A stretch of DNA of 64,000 nt from positions 62,001-126,000 of the forward strand of contig CAVUEF010000012.1 in assembly GCA_963740455.1 (NCBI GenBank), written 5' to 3'. Positions within the stretch are counted from its first letter, which is position 1; the number at the start of each line of letters is the position of its first letter. The notes beneath the pieces were generated by a model. The model did not search any database. It saw only the letters and a list, made by a program, of their open reading frames with translations, and had not been told where the DNA came from. Made by a program: the position numbers and the translations under genes. Shown here one piece after another: positions 17,336 through 26,923 of the stretch. Origin of the DNA: Paucibacter sp963740455. GTDB taxonomy: Bacteria > Pseudomonadota > Gammaproteobacteria > Burkholderiales > Burkholderiaceae_C.

Positions 17336-18457
17336 ATGACCGTTAGCAAAACTCCCCGTCGCCGCAACCTGCTCAAGGGCGTTGCCCTCGCCGCCGGCGC
17401 GATGTCTGCACCGATGATCGCCAAGGGGCAAACCGGGCCGATTTCGCTGCGCTGGCAGAGCACTTGGCCGTCCAAGGACATCTTCCACGAGTACGCGCTG
17501 GACTTCGCCAAGAAGGTGAACGACATGACCGGCGGCGATCTCAAGATCGAGGTGCTGCCCGCCGGTGCGGTGGTGCCGGCGTTTGGCTTGCTCGAGGCCG
17601 TATCCAAGGGCACGCTGGACGGCGGCCACGGCGTGTTGGGCTACCACTACGGCAAGCAAAATGCGCTGGCGCTGTGGAACTCCGGCCCGGCCTTCGGCAT
17701 GGACGCCAACATGCTGCTGGCATGGCACAAATACGGTGGCGGCCAGGAACTGCTGTCCAAGCTGTACGCGTCCATCGGGATGAACAACGTCCAGTCCTTC
17801 CTCTACGGTCCGATGGCCACGCAGCCGCTGGGCTGGTTCAAGAAGCCGATCACCAAGTCGTCCGATTTCAAGGGCCTGAAGTTCCGCACCAACGGCCTCG
17901 CGATCGACTTGTTCACGGCCATGGGCGCTGCCGTCAACGCACTTCCCGGCGGCGAAATCGTGCCGGCCATGGACCGTGGTCTGCTCGATGGCGCCGAATT
18001 CAACAATGCCAGCTCGGACCGCCTGCTCGGCTTCGCCGACGTGTCCAAGGTCTGCATGCTGCAGAGTTACCACCAGAGCGCCGAGACCTTCGAGATCATG
18101 TTCAACAAGCCCAAGTACGACGCGCTGCCGCCGAAGATGAAAGCAATCATCGCCGGCGCGGTGGAAGCGGCTTCCGCCGACATGTCATGGAAGGCGATCG
18201 ACCGCTATTCCAAGGACTACATCGAGCTGCAGACCAAGGACAAGGTCAAGTTCTACAAGACCCCCGATTCGATTTTGCAGGACCAGCTCAAGCTGTGGTC
18301 AGCCATCCTGGAGAAGAAGTCGGCTGAGAACCCTTTGTTCAAAGAAATCGTCGAATCGCAAAGGGCGTTTGCCGAGCGCGCCGTGAAGTGGGATCAGGAC
18401 ACCTACGTCAGCCGTCGCATGGCCGTGAGCCATTTCTTTGGCGCCAAGAAGGCTTGA
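17336..18457 (+). CDS. TRAP transporter substrate-binding protein (DctP family), Tat signal
   Basis: Periplasmic binding protein of 373 residues with a twin-arginine-type signal (RRRNLLKGVALAAGAMSAP). The DctP/TakP branch is indicated by WQSTWPSKDIFHEYALDFAKKV and by FKGLKFRTNGLAIDLF, where the Arg is expected to bind the ligand carboxylate. EIVPAMDRGLLDGAEFNNASSD is another family block. The ATG at 17336 has AGGAGA nine bases upstream. It is followed by a strong hairpin and then dctQ and dctM. The mannitol/chloroaromatic-type annotation of relatives is uninformative; a 2-oxoacid or similar organic acid is likely. Confidence 0.93.
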   Translation: MTVSKTPRRRNLLKGVALAAGAMSAPMIAKGQTGPISLRWQSTWPSKDIFHEYALDFAKKVNDMTGGDLKIEVLPAGAVVPAFGLLEAVSKGTLDGGHGVLGYHYGKQNALALWNSGPAFGMDANMLLAWHKYGGGQELLSKLYASIGMNNVQSFLYGPMATQPLGWFKKPITKSSDFKGLKFRTNGLAIDLFTAMGAAVNALPGGEIVPAMDRGLLDGAEFNNASSDRLLGFADVSKVCMLQSYHQSAETFEIMFNKPKYDALPPKMKAIIAGAVEAASADMSWKAIDRYSKDYIELQTKDKVKFYKTPDSILQDQLKLWSAILEKKSAENPLFKEIVESQRAFAERAVKWDQDTYVSRRMAVSHFFGAKKA

Positions 18458-18475
18458 CAGGACATTGAAGCAGCC

Positions 18476-18508
18476 ATCAGCCATCCGGCTCCAGTCCGGA
18501 TGGCTGAT
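18476..18508 (+). terminator. Strong hairpin between dctP and dctQ (transcript attenuation or 3'-end stabiliser)
   Basis: Perfect 13-base stem ATCAGCCATCCGG/CCGGATGGCTGAT with a 7-base loop, followed by CTTTTAG. It sits 18 bases after the dctP stop and 20 bases before dctQ. Such structures between a binding-protein gene and its membrane components keep the binding protein in excess, either by partial termination or by protecting the upstream mRNA. Confidence 0.75.
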
Positions 18509-18528
18509 CTTTTAGCCGGGCTCACACT

Positions 18529-19152
18529 ATGCAGAAATTGCTTCTGACGATCGACCGAATCAGCACCTTTGTCGGGCAGACGTTTTCGTGGTTGATCGTC
18601 GCGCTCACGCTATTGATCTCCTGGGAAGTGTTCTCGCGCTATGCGCTGGACGCCCCCCATTCCTGGGCCTTCGACGTCATGATCATCATGTACGGCACGC
18701 TGTTCATGATGGCGGGCGCCTACACGCTGGCCAAGGCAGGCCATGTGCGCGGCGACGTGCTCTACGGCTTCTTCAAGCCGCGCACACAGGCGACGATCGA
18801 CCTGATCCTGTTCATCCTGTTCTTCATCCCGGGCGTCTTCGCGCTGACCTATGCCGGCTACTACTTCGCGGCCGAATCCTGGGCCATGAACGAACACTCC
18901 AGCATCACGGCCCAGGGTCCGCCGATCTATCCGTTCAAGGCAATCCTGCCGCTGGCCGGCGCGTTCCTGCTGTTGCAGGGCATCGTCGAGATCATCCGCT
19001 GCGTGATCTGCATCCAGCAGGGGCAGTGGCCGTCGCGGCAGGAAGACGTCGAAGAAGTCGATGTCGACAAGCTCAAGGAGATGGTCCACGTGAAGGACGA
19101 AGACATCGCCAAGCTCGACCAGTTCGTCGTGCCGCAGGGGAGCGCCAAATGA
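18529..19152 (+). CDS. TRAP transporter small permease (DctQ)
   Basis: A 207-residue small TRAP membrane subunit. Four predicted helices (about 15-35, 50-70, 85-110, 135-155) are followed by an unusual charged, acidic C-terminal tail of about 45 residues (EEVDVDKLKEMVHVKDEDIAK). WEVFSRYALDAPHSWAFDV is the DctQ signature region. Its TGA overlaps the dctM ATG as ATGA. It forms the permease complex with DctM and takes substrate from the upstream DctP. Confidence 0.92.
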   Translation: MQKLLLTIDRISTFVGQTFSWLIVALTLLISWEVFSRYALDAPHSWAFDVMIIMYGTLFMMAGAYTLAKAGHVRGDVLYGFFKPRTQATIDLILFILFFIPGVFALTYAGYYFAAESWAMNEHSSITAQGPPIYPFKAILPLAGAFLLLQGIVEIIRCVICIQQGQWPSRQEDVEEVDVDKLKEMVHVKDEDIAKLDQFVVPQGSAK

Positions 19153-21153
19153 AGATCCGCAAGGAACTCTGGTTCGGCTTCTCGCTGATGGCGGTCATCC
19201 TCGTCGTGGTGCTGATCTACACGCCCTGGGCCAATTTCGCCGACGGCCACCTGAGCCGTGACGATCTGGGCTACCTCGGCCTGCTGATGCTGGCGCTGAT
19301 CGTGGTGGCGATCATGCTCGGCTTCCCCACCGCTTTCACGCTGATGGGTATGGGCATGTCCTTCGGCTGGCTCGCCTACCGAAGCGTGAACCCGGAGCTC
19401 GCCACGCGGCAGATCCTTGACTTGATGGTGCAGCGCGCGTACTCGGTGATGTCCAACGACGTGCTGATCGCGATTCCGCTGTTCGTCTTCATGGGCTACC
19501 TGGTCGAACGCGCCAACTTGATCGAAAAACTCTTCAAGAGCCTGCATCTATCGCTGGCGCGCGTGCCCGGGGCGCTGGCGGTGGCAACCATCGTCACCTG
19601 CGCGATCTTCGCCACCGCCACCGGCATCGTCGGCGCCGTGGTCACGCTGATGGGGCTGCTGGCGCTGCCGGCGATGCTGCGCGCCGGCTACAACATCAAG
19701 CTCGCCGCCGGCGCCATCACCGCTGGCGGCTGCCTGGGCATCCTGATTCCGCCGTCGGTGCTGCTGATCGTCTACGGCGCCACCGCCGGCGTGTCGGTCG
19801 TCAAGCTCTATGCGGGCGCCTTCTTCCCCGGGATCATGCTCGCCGGGCTGTACGTTGCCTACGTCATCATCGTCGCCAAGTGGAAGCCGCATCTCGCGCC
19901 GCCCTTGGCGGCAATCGACCGGGTGGTTCCGCTGCCGCCGCTGTCCCAGGCCTTGAGCTCGAACAGCAGCAATGCGCTGACGGGGCTGTTCGGGGCCTTG
20001 CGCCATCCTTCCATGCCCAGGCGCCAGGTCGCGACGCAACTGTTCGTGTCCTTGCTGCCTGCGATATCGATCGTCGCCCTGCTTGTTGTCATGTTCGTCG
20101 CAACAACGGCGCCGCAGGCTGCGGTCGACACGACCGGCCTGGTTCAGGCCGGGGGCTCGATCTCCGCGGCCGAAGACACACAGACCGATGTCGGCAGCGG
20201 GCTGCAGGAACCACCCAAGGAAGAAGGCGGGCTGAGCGAGCCGCCCACCAGCGACGCCAAGGACGCCCCCGCGCCGATGCCCGCGGCAACAGTGGAACCC
20301 GAGGTCGTGAAGGCTCCGGCCGCCCAGGCCGAGGCGCCCGCGCCGCGCGTGCCGGCGCCCACCTGGTACTGGATCGTTTTCGGCCTGGGCATGGCCGGCC
20401 TGGTGCTGGTGAACTGGATGATGAGCTGGCAGCGCCTCGAGATCTTCAAGATGCTCCTGGCGTCGTTCTTCCCGCTGGCGGTGATGATCGTCGCCGTGCT
20501 CGGCTCGATCGTCTTCGGGCTGGCGACGCCGACCGAAGCGGCTGCCGTGGGCGCCTTCGGCGGTCTGCTGCTGGCCGGCATCTATCGCTACGTCGCTGCC
20601 AGGCAGGCCAAGGGCGGCAATGCGGTCGCGAAGACCCTCGTCGACCTGGGAGGCATCATCAAGGAGTCATCTTTCCTGACGGCCAAGACCAGCGCCATGG
20701 TCTGCTGGCTGTTCGTCGGCTCGTCGATCTTTTCGGCCTCGTTTGCGCTGCTGGGCGGGCAGCAGATCATCGAGGCCTGGGTGCTCTCGCTCGGCCTGAC
20801 GACGACGCAATTCATGCTGCTGAGCCAGTTCATCATCTTCATCCTGGGCTGGCCGCTGGAGTGGACCGAGATCATCGTGATCTTCATGCCAATCTTCATC
20901 CCGCTGCTGCCCAAGTTCGGCGTCGATCCGCTGTTCTTCGGACTGCTGGTGGCGCTGAACCTGCAGACCGCTTTCCTGTCGCCACCGGTGGCGATGGCGG
21001 CGTTCTATCTGAAAGGTGTGTCGCCGAAACATGTGACGCTGAACCAGATCTTCGCCGGCATGATGCCGTTCATGGGTATCCAGGTGCTGGCCTGCCTTGC
21101 TCTGTATCTTTCCGGCGATTGGTCTTTGGCTGCCGAACTTGCTGTACAAGTAA
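19149..21153 (+). CDS. TRAP transporter large permease (DctM), extended form, with an apparent frameshift near the 3' end
   Basis: Large TRAP permease, about 667 residues if the frame is repaired. The core includes GFPTAFTLMGMGMSFGW, IPLFVFMGYLVERA, GGCLGILIPPSVLLIVYGATAG and FGLATPTEAAAVGAFGG. A long insertion (about residues 255-415) has two extra hydrophobic segments and a Pro/Ala/Glu-rich linker. At 21108-21111 the frame runs off: reading from TTT at 21109 gives FPAIGLWLPNLLYK then TAA at 21151-21153, the expected DctM C terminus. The zero frame instead continues without a stop into the downstream aminotransferase. A one-base insertion, two-base deletion, sequencing error or +1 slippage would explain it. 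Confidence 0.85.
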
Positions 21154-21371
21154 CTGCAAAGCCTTGGGTGAGCTATGTCTGCCCGCTTCAAGGCGGTGGC
21201 GAACCCGATTCCTGGCTGGCTCGATGTCGCATCTTCGCCGACACGACATCGGGCGTGTCGCGGCCGGCGGCGGTCGCCCCGGCCGGGCCAAGGGCAAGAC
21301 AAAGCGATCGGCAGCCGTCGCCGCCCAGTGCTAAGCTGACTGACCCGAATTCGACTCTTGAGGAGACACTC

Positions 21372-22529
21372 ATGCCCGGCTTGCTGACTGATATCGACCC
21401 CGATGGCCTGCTCGAATACTCGGTCGTTTTCACCGACCGTTCACTCAATCACATGTCGCGCAAGTTCCAGCAGGTGATGCGCGATATGTCCAGCATCCTC
21501 AAGGAGGTCTACAACGCCCGCTCGGCCATCGTCGTGCCCGGCAGCGGCACTTTTGGCATGGAAGCGGTGGCACGCCAGTTCGCCAGCGGACGCAAGACGC
21601 TGGTGATCCGCAACGGCTGGTTCAGCTATCGCTGGACGCAGATTTTCGAGATGGGCAACATCCCGTCCGAGCAGACCGTGTTGAAGGCCAAGCCGATTGC
21701 TGCAAGCCGCCAGGCGCCGTTCGCGCCGCCGGCCATCGACGACGTCGTCGCGGCGATCCGCGCGCAGCGGCCCGATCTGGTCTTCGCTCCGCACGTCGAG
21801 ACCTCGTCGGGCATCATGCTGAGCGACGCCTATATGCGTGCTGTGGTCGATGCGGTGCACGAAGTCGGCGGCCTGTTCGTGCTCGACTGCATCGCCTCTG
21901 GCGCGGTCTGGGTCGACATGAAGGCCGTCGGCGTCGATGTGCTGGTGAGCGCCCCGCAAAAAGGCTGGAGCGGCTCGCCGTGCTGCGCTTTTGTGATGCT
22001 CAGCGACAAGGCGCGCCAGGCCATCGATGCCACGACCAGCAGCAGTTTCGCGGCAGATCTGAAGAAGTGGCTGCAGATCATGGAAGCGTATGAAGGCGGC
22101 GGTCACGCCTATCACGCCACCATGCCGACCGACGCGCTGACGCGCAACCGCGACGTCATGCTCGAGACACGCGCCTATGGTTTCGAAAAGTTGCGCGCCG
22201 AGCAGATCGAACTCGGCCGGCGTGTGCGCGCCTTGCTCACCGGCAAGGGGCTGCGCAGCGTCGCCGCAGAAGGTTTCCAGGCGCCCGGCGTGGTCGTCAG
22301 CTACACCGACGACGCGGGCCTGCAAAGCGGCAAGGCCTTCCTGGGCGAGGGCCTGCAGACCGCTGCCGGCGTGCCGCTGCAGTGCGACGAAGGGCCCGAC
22401 TTCAAGAGTTTCCGCATCGGCCTGTTCGGCCTGGACAAGCTGCACCACATCGACCGGACGGTGGCCAATCTGGACAAGGCGCTGGGCCACATTCTTGAAG
22501 CCGCACCGGCGGCGCGCGCGGCGGCCTGA
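21372..22529 (+). CDS. Class V aminotransferase (alanine/serine-glyoxylate aminotransferase family)
   Basis: A 385-residue PLP-dependent aminotransferase of fold type I, class V. VVPGSGTFGMEAVARQF binds the PLP phosphate. HVETSSGI and the Asp in FVLDCIASGA are cofactor residues, and SAPQKGWSG carries the Schiff-base Lys. The ATG at 21372 has AGGAGA at 21361-21366. It probably transfers an amino group to glyoxylate or another oxoacid, which would fit the upstream TRAP importer. The same reading frame is open back into dctM because of the frameshift there, but the strong ribosome-binding site argues for separate initiation. Confidence 0.9.
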   Translation: MPGLLTDIDPDGLLEYSVVFTDRSLNHMSRKFQQVMRDMSSILKEVYNARSAIVVPGSGTFGMEAVARQFASGRKTLVIRNGWFSYRWTQIFEMGNIPSEQTVLKAKPIAASRQAPFAPPAIDDVVAAIRAQRPDLVFAPHVETSSGIMLSDAYMRAVVDAVHEVGGLFVLDCIASGAVWVDMKAVGVDVLVSAPQKGWSGSPCCAFVMLSDKARQAIDATTSSSFAADLKKWLQIMEAYEGGGHAYHATMPTDALTRNRDVMLETRAYGFEKLRAEQIELGRRVRALLTGKGLRSVAAEGFQAPGVVVSYTDDAGLQSGKAFLGEGLQTAAGVPLQCDEGPDFKSFRIGLFGLDKLHHIDRTVANLDKALGHILEAAPAARAAA

Positions 22530-22551
22530 ACCGACTTCACCTCAGCAGATG

Positions 22552-22574
22552 AAGGGCGCCCTCGTGGCGCCCTT
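22552..22574. terminator. Terminator-like hairpin between convergent genes
   Basis: A 9-base stem AAGGGCGCC/GGCGCCCTT with a 5-base loop. It lies between the rightward aminotransferase (end 22529) and the leftward serine hydrolase (end 22589). The A/T bases at the stem edges allow a short U tail in either direction, so it could serve both transcripts. Confidence 0.7.
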
Positions 22575-22588
22575 TCCTCAACGCCCGC

Positions 22589-23971
22589 TCAGCCCGCGCG
22601 GGCATGCATCCACAGCAGGTTCTGCAGTCGTTCCTCCCAGACCGGGAACGACGAGTAGCGCCCCGGGTTGACTGCCGGATCGGCGCCGGTGCCGCCGATG
22701 GCATAGACGACGGCATTGCCGCTGGCCGGATCGACCAGCAGCCCCGCCACCAGGCCGTAGGCAAATCCCAGATGACCCCAGGCCTGCTGGCCACCGGGCT
22801 CGATCAGACGGTCGCCCTGCGGCGCGCCGGGCGGCTCGCGTCGGTCGATGAAGTGCTGCACGCCCAGACCCCAGGCCTGGAACAGGCCGCCCAGCGAGTC
22901 GCCGTTGCGCTGCGCCGGATCGAAGCGCCATTGCTCGCTGAACAGCATGCGCACGCTGGCCGGCTTCAGGAAGGTTTCGCCACGGTGCCGTCCCTCGGCC
23001 AGCAGCATGGCGGCCACCCGCGCCAGATCCTGCACGCGCGTGTGCAGCCGACCCTGCGGGCCGAACAGCGATCCATTGCTGCCCAGCACATAGTCCTCGA
23101 TCCCGGCAGGCGGCGCGGGGCGCCGGCCGCGCAGCGCGTCGGTCTGGGCGATCCAGGGGCCGGCGCTGTTCCAGTGACGCTCGTCGCTGCTCTTGCGATA
23201 CAGGGTGGCGACCTGCGAGATTTCGGCGGCGCTGAAGCTGCTGGGCTCGAAGCCGCCGGCCATTGCCAGCGGCCGCAGCACCAGGCGCTGCATGAGCCGG
23301 TCGAAGCGCTCGCCGCTGGCGCGCTCCATCACGCTGGCGACCACGCCGTAGGCGAGATTGCAATACGCGAAGAACGCTCCAGGCGCCTGCGCGCCCCAGC
23401 AGGCGCCATCGCCATAGTGGGCGCCGCCCGGCAACAGGCGCGAGGCCACGGTCTGTCCGGCGTTCAGATAGGCGCCACCAGCGTCGCTGAGTCCGGCGCG
23501 GTGGCTCAGCAGCAGCCGCAGCGTGATCGGCGCGCTCGGGTGGCGCGGATGGCGCAGCTCGAAACCGAGCGTCGCGCTGATGTCGGCATCCAGATCGAGC
23601 CCGCCCGACTCCACCATCCGCATCACCCCCAGCGCCACCACCAGCTTGCTGATCGAGGCGATGCGAAACAGCGTGTCCGCTGTCACTGGCAGGTCGAGCG
23701 CTGCGTCATGGGCATCGATGTAGCGGCGCCCAAAGTATCCTTGATGAACCAACCGGCCCTGCCTCAACACCGCCACCACCAGGCTCGCCAGCGGCTGCTT
23801 GGGATCATCGAGCAGAGCGCGCAGGGCGGCGTCCAGCGCGATGGTCCTGGCGTCGATTGCGCCAGCGAGCGCGCCGGCCGGCGCGGCCAAGCTCATCAGC
23901 AGCGGCGCGGCCAGCAGTTGGCGGCGCAAGCGGTCGGGTTTGTCGGCATGGCCAGGTGTCGGCTCGGTCAT
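22589..23971 (-). CDS. Serine hydrolase, beta-lactamase/class C esterase family
   Basis: A 460-residue penicillin-binding-protein-like hydrolase, probably exported. The N terminus has RRQLLAAPLLMSLAAPAGALA, a Tat/Sec-like signal. The nucleophile is in SISK (SxxK motif) around residue 115, and YCN (YxN) follows in FAYCNLAYGVVASVMERASG. I chose the ATG at 23971, which keeps the signal near the start; one 14 codons upstream is possible. These proteins are esterases, D-peptidases or lactamases; substrate unknown. It lies downstream of the broken acyl-CoA ligase on the same strand. Confidence 0.85.
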   Translation of the reverse strand: MTEPTPGHADKPDRLRRQLLAAPLLMSLAAPAGALAGAIDARTIALDAALRALLDDPKQPLASLVVAVLRQGRLVHQGYFGRRYIDAHDAALDLPVTADTLFRIASISKLVVALGVMRMVESGGLDLDADISATLGFELRHPRHPSAPITLRLLLSHRAGLSDAGGAYLNAGQTVASRLLPGGAHYGDGACWGAQAPGAFFAYCNLAYGVVASVMERASGERFDRLMQRLVLRPLAMAGGFEPSSFSAAEISQVATLYRKSSDERHWNSAGPWIAQTDALRGRRPAPPAGIEDYVLGSNGSLFGPQGRLHTRVQDLARVAAMLLAEGRHRGETFLKPASVRMLFSEQWRFDPAQRNGDSLGGLFQAWGLGVQHFIDRREPPGAPQGDRLIEPGGQQAWGHLGFAYGLVAGLLVDPASGNAVVYAIGGTGADPAVNPGRYSSFPVWEERLQNLLWMHARAG

Positions 23972-24038
23972 GGCGTCGATTGTGTGGCAATCCGGACGCC
24001 GGCTGAATTCCAAAGCGACGCTACGTCATGACTTGCGT

Positions 24039-25558
24039 TCATGCCGCGCCGTAGCCCTCGCGCAGCTCGCGCTTGAGCACCTTGCCGATGGCGCTGCGCG
24101 GCAGCTCATCGACGAGGCGCAGATCGGCCAGGCGCTGCGTCTTGCCGACCTGGGCGTTCAGCCACTGCCGGATCTCCTCGGCGGCAGCGTCGTGGCCCGC
24201 GCGGCGCACGACAAACGCCACCGGCGTCTCGCCCCATTGCGTTGACGCCACGCCGACCACGGCGCTCTCGGCCACCGCCGGGTGTCGCTCCAACACCGCT
24301 TCGAGGTCGCTTGGGAAGATGTTGAAGCCGCCCGAGATGATCATGTCCTTCTTGCGGTCGAACAGGGTCAAAAAGCCGTCGGCGTCGAAGCGCCCGATGT
24401 CGCCGGTGCGGATGAAGCGCTGCCCGTCGGGCGCGAACCACTCGGCCTCGCGCGTCTGCTCGGGCCGGCCGTGGTAGCCCGTCATCATGCCGGCCGATCG
24501 CCCCACCACCTCGCCCGCGTCGCCGGCAGCCACCTCGCGTCCCGCGTCGTCGATGAGGCGAATGTCGTGGCCTTCGGCCGGACGTCCCACCGTGTGCAGC
24601 TTGTCGGGGTGCAGGTGCGCCTCCAGGATGCAGGTGCCGCCGCCTTCGGTCATGCCGTAGAACTCGACCAGCCCGCCGGGCCAGCGCGCCAGCGCATCGC
24701 TCTTCAGCGCCGCAGCGAATGGCGCGCTGGTGCTGAACTTGAAGCGGAACGATGCGAGATCGTGTGCGCCGAAACCCGGCAGCGCCAGGATGCGCTGGTA
24801 CTGCACCGGCACGAGCATCGTGTGCGTGACGCGATGCTGCTGCGCCAGCTCCAGATAGCGCGCCGCGTCGAACTTGGCCATCAGCACCACCGTGCCGCCA
24901 AAGGCGATGGTCGGCAGAAACACGACCAGCGTGGTGTTCGAATACAAGGGCGTGGCCAGCAGCGTCACCGCGTCGGGGCCATAGTCATATTTGGCGCCGC
25001 GCATCACATGCGCCCAGCGCATGCCGTGCGGCTGCACGATGCCCTTGGGCGTGCCGGTGGTGCCCGACGAATAGATGATGTTGAAAGGCGCTTCGGGCCC
25101 GACGGCCACGTCGGCCGGTACCGCGCCGGGTTGCGCCAGCCACGCCTCCAGGGCCTGGCCGGGCGCGCTGGCGTCGAGCGCGATGCAGCGCGGCGCGCAG
25201 CGTCAGGCACGAGCGCGGCGGCGCTGGTGTCGACGAACAGCAGCGTCGCCTGCGCGTCGCTCAGCATCGATGCGAACGTGTCGGGCGTGACCGAAGGCGC
25301 CAGCGGCGCCACCGCCACGCCGGCGCGCAGCGCGCCCAGGAACAGCGCCGCCTGCATCGGCGTGGTCGCGCCACACAGCGCAATCGACGCGCCTGGCTGG
25401 ACGCCGTCGCGCTGCAGCGCGGCAGCGACGCGGTCCATCAGCGCGTCGAGCGCGCCATACGTGAGCACCGTCTCGCCCTGCACCAGCGCGGGCTGCTCGG
25501 GGCGCGCCGTGGCGTGTTCGCGCACCAGCTCCGCAATATTGCGAAACGCGCTGTTCAT
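24039..25558 (-). pseudogene. AMP-dependent acyl-CoA ligase, frameshifted
   Basis: An acyl-CoA synthetase of about 505 residues in two frames. The N-terminal part starts at 25558 (MNSAFRNIAELVREHATARP) and ends its family similarity at LLFVDTSAAALVPDA. The C-terminal part carries the P-loop YSSGTTGTPKG, the FYGMTEGGG motif, TGDIGRFDADGFL and the lysine in RSAIGKVLKREL. The frame changes between about 25190 and 25206 in a GCGCGC-rich stretch. Such stretches are prone to both slippage and base-calling error. Substrate unknown; the gene lies downstream of the sugar-acid/aldehyde dehydrogenase operon and a TlpA-like gene. Confidence 0.85.
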
Positions 25559-25579
25559 GGCAGGCGGTTCGTCGTCAAC

Positions 25580-26092
25580 TCAGCGCTTGATTCGAAACGT
25601 CTGCGCAATCATGGCCTTGATCTCCGGGCTGTCCCATTCCTTGGCGCCGTAGACCTTGCTCAGCACCTTGCCCTGCGCGTCCACCAGCAGCGTCAATGGC
25701 AGGACGTTCGCGCCCAGCATGTTTTCGAGCACGAGTTTGCTGTCGATGTAGCTGCTGAAGGTGATGTTGTATTGCTGCAAGAAGGCCTTCGCCTTGTCAA
25801 CATAGTCGTCGGTCGATATGCCGATGACGTTGAAGTGCTCGCCGCCGTCGCCCAGCGAGAGGCGTTCGAGCGAGCGTATTTCCTGCCGGCACGGCCCGCA
25901 CCAGCTGGCCCAGACATTGATGACGAGCGGCTTGCCGCGGTAGTCCGAGAGTTTTCGGCTCGGGCCGAACAGACCCTGCATTTGTGCCTCGCGCAGCAGG
26001 CCGCCGACTTCCACCTCGCCAGGGGTCTTGGCAAATACGGGGCTCCAATGCGCACCGATCAACAACAGCAAGCACAGAACGAGCTTTTTCAT
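25580..26092 (-). CDS. TlpA-like periplasmic thiol:disulfide oxidoreductase
   Basis: A 170-residue TlpA/ResA-type thioredoxin-fold protein. The signal peptide is MKKLVLCLLLLIGAHWSPVFA. The active site is WASWCGPC near residue 64, followed by the TlpA-type helix RQEIRSLERLSL, and the cis-Pro loop is NVLPLTLLVD. It would keep periplasmic cysteines reduced, for example in cytochrome c maturation. It lies between the SDR gene and the acyl-CoA ligase on the same strand, with no obvious functional tie to them. Confidence 0.93.
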   Translation of the reverse strand: MKKLVLCLLLLIGAHWSPVFAKTPGEVEVGGLLREAQMQGLFGPSRKLSDYRGKPLVINVWASWCGPCRQEIRSLERLSLGDGGEHFNVIGISTDDYVDKAKAFLQQYNITFSSYIDSKLVLENMLGANVLPLTLLVDAQGKVLSKVYGAKEWDSPEIKAMIAQTFRIKR

Positions 26093-26140
26093 GCGCCAAA
26101 TCTTAGCAGCCGCCGCTGCGACGGGCGTCGCGGCCGTCGA

Positions 26141-26902
26141 TCAGACGCAGCGCCCGCCGTCCACCTCAAGGCACACGCCGCTGATGAAGGCCGCTTCGTC
26201 GCTGGCCAGATAAAGCACCGCATTGGCCACGTCCAGCGCGGTCGAAAAACGCCCCAATGGAATCGTCGAACGGAACCGGGCCAGGCGTTCCTCGGTGAGT
26301 TCGCCGCCCGCGAACAAGGGGCCAAGGCCGGTGGTGGGGTTCATCACCGGGTTGATGCAGTTGACGCGGATATTGTCGGGGCCCAGTTCGGCCGCCAGCG
26401 ACTTGCTGGTGGTGATGACCGCGCCCTTCGAGCCGTTGTACCAGGTCAGGCCCGGGCGCGGACGCACGCCGGCGGTGGACGCGATGTTGATGAGGCTGCC
26501 GCCGCCGTTGGCGCGCAGCTGCGGCACGGCGTGGATGGTCGAGAGGTAGATGCTCTTCACATTGACCGCGTAGCACTTGTCGAACTCGTCTTCGCTCACG
26601 TCGAGTGCGGGCTGGTTGCGGTGCGTCCAGCCGGCGTTGTTGACCATCGCGTCGAGCTTGCCGTGGCGCTGCACGGCGGCCTCCACCAGGGCCTTCATGT
26701 CGGCCGACTGCGTGACATCGGCGCCGAAGTAAGTTGCCCGCCCGCCCACCGCACGAATGTCGGCGGCGACCGACTCGCCACGCTTGGCGTCGATGTCGTT
26801 GACGATGACTTGCGCGCCTTCCTCGGCCAGGCGCCGGGCGATGCCTTCGCCGATGCCGCCGCCGGCGCCGGTGACGATGATGGATTTGTTATGGAGTCGC
26901 AT
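26141..26902 (-). CDS. Short-chain dehydrogenase/reductase (SDR)
   Basis: A 253-residue classical SDR. TGAGGGIG (from residue 11) is the cofactor motif. NNAGWT, the Ser in INIAST and YNGSK near residue 154 (Tyr/Lys catalytic pair) complete the active site. An Asp after strand 2 (NDIDAKRG) points to NAD(H) rather than NADP(H). It is the last clearly related gene of the sugar-acid operon, 21 bases after the aldehyde dehydrogenase. It may oxidise a hydroxy acid or polyol intermediate; substrate unknown. Confidence 0.92.
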   Translation of the reverse strand: MRLHNKSIIVTGAGGGIGEGIARRLAEEGAQVIVNDIDAKRGESVAADIRAVGGRATYFGADVTQSADMKALVEAAVQRHGKLDAMVNNAGWTHRNQPALDVSEDEFDKCYAVNVKSIYLSTIHAVPQLRANGGGSLINIASTAGVRPRPGLTWYNGSKGAVITTSKSLAAELGPDNIRVNCINPVMNPTTGLGPLFAGGELTEERLARFRSTIPLGRFSTALDVANAVLYLASDEAAFISGVCLEVDGGRCV

Positions 26903-26923
26903 GATGTCGTCCTCTGGGTGTGA

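Noticed and set aside
18588..22529. One 1313-residue protein spanning dctQ to the aminotransferase
   Set aside because: It joins an out-of-frame reading of dctQ, real dctM, a read-through segment and the real aminotransferase. Separate starts with ribosome-binding sites at 19149 and 21372 explain the data better; the lack of a stop comes from the frameshift.
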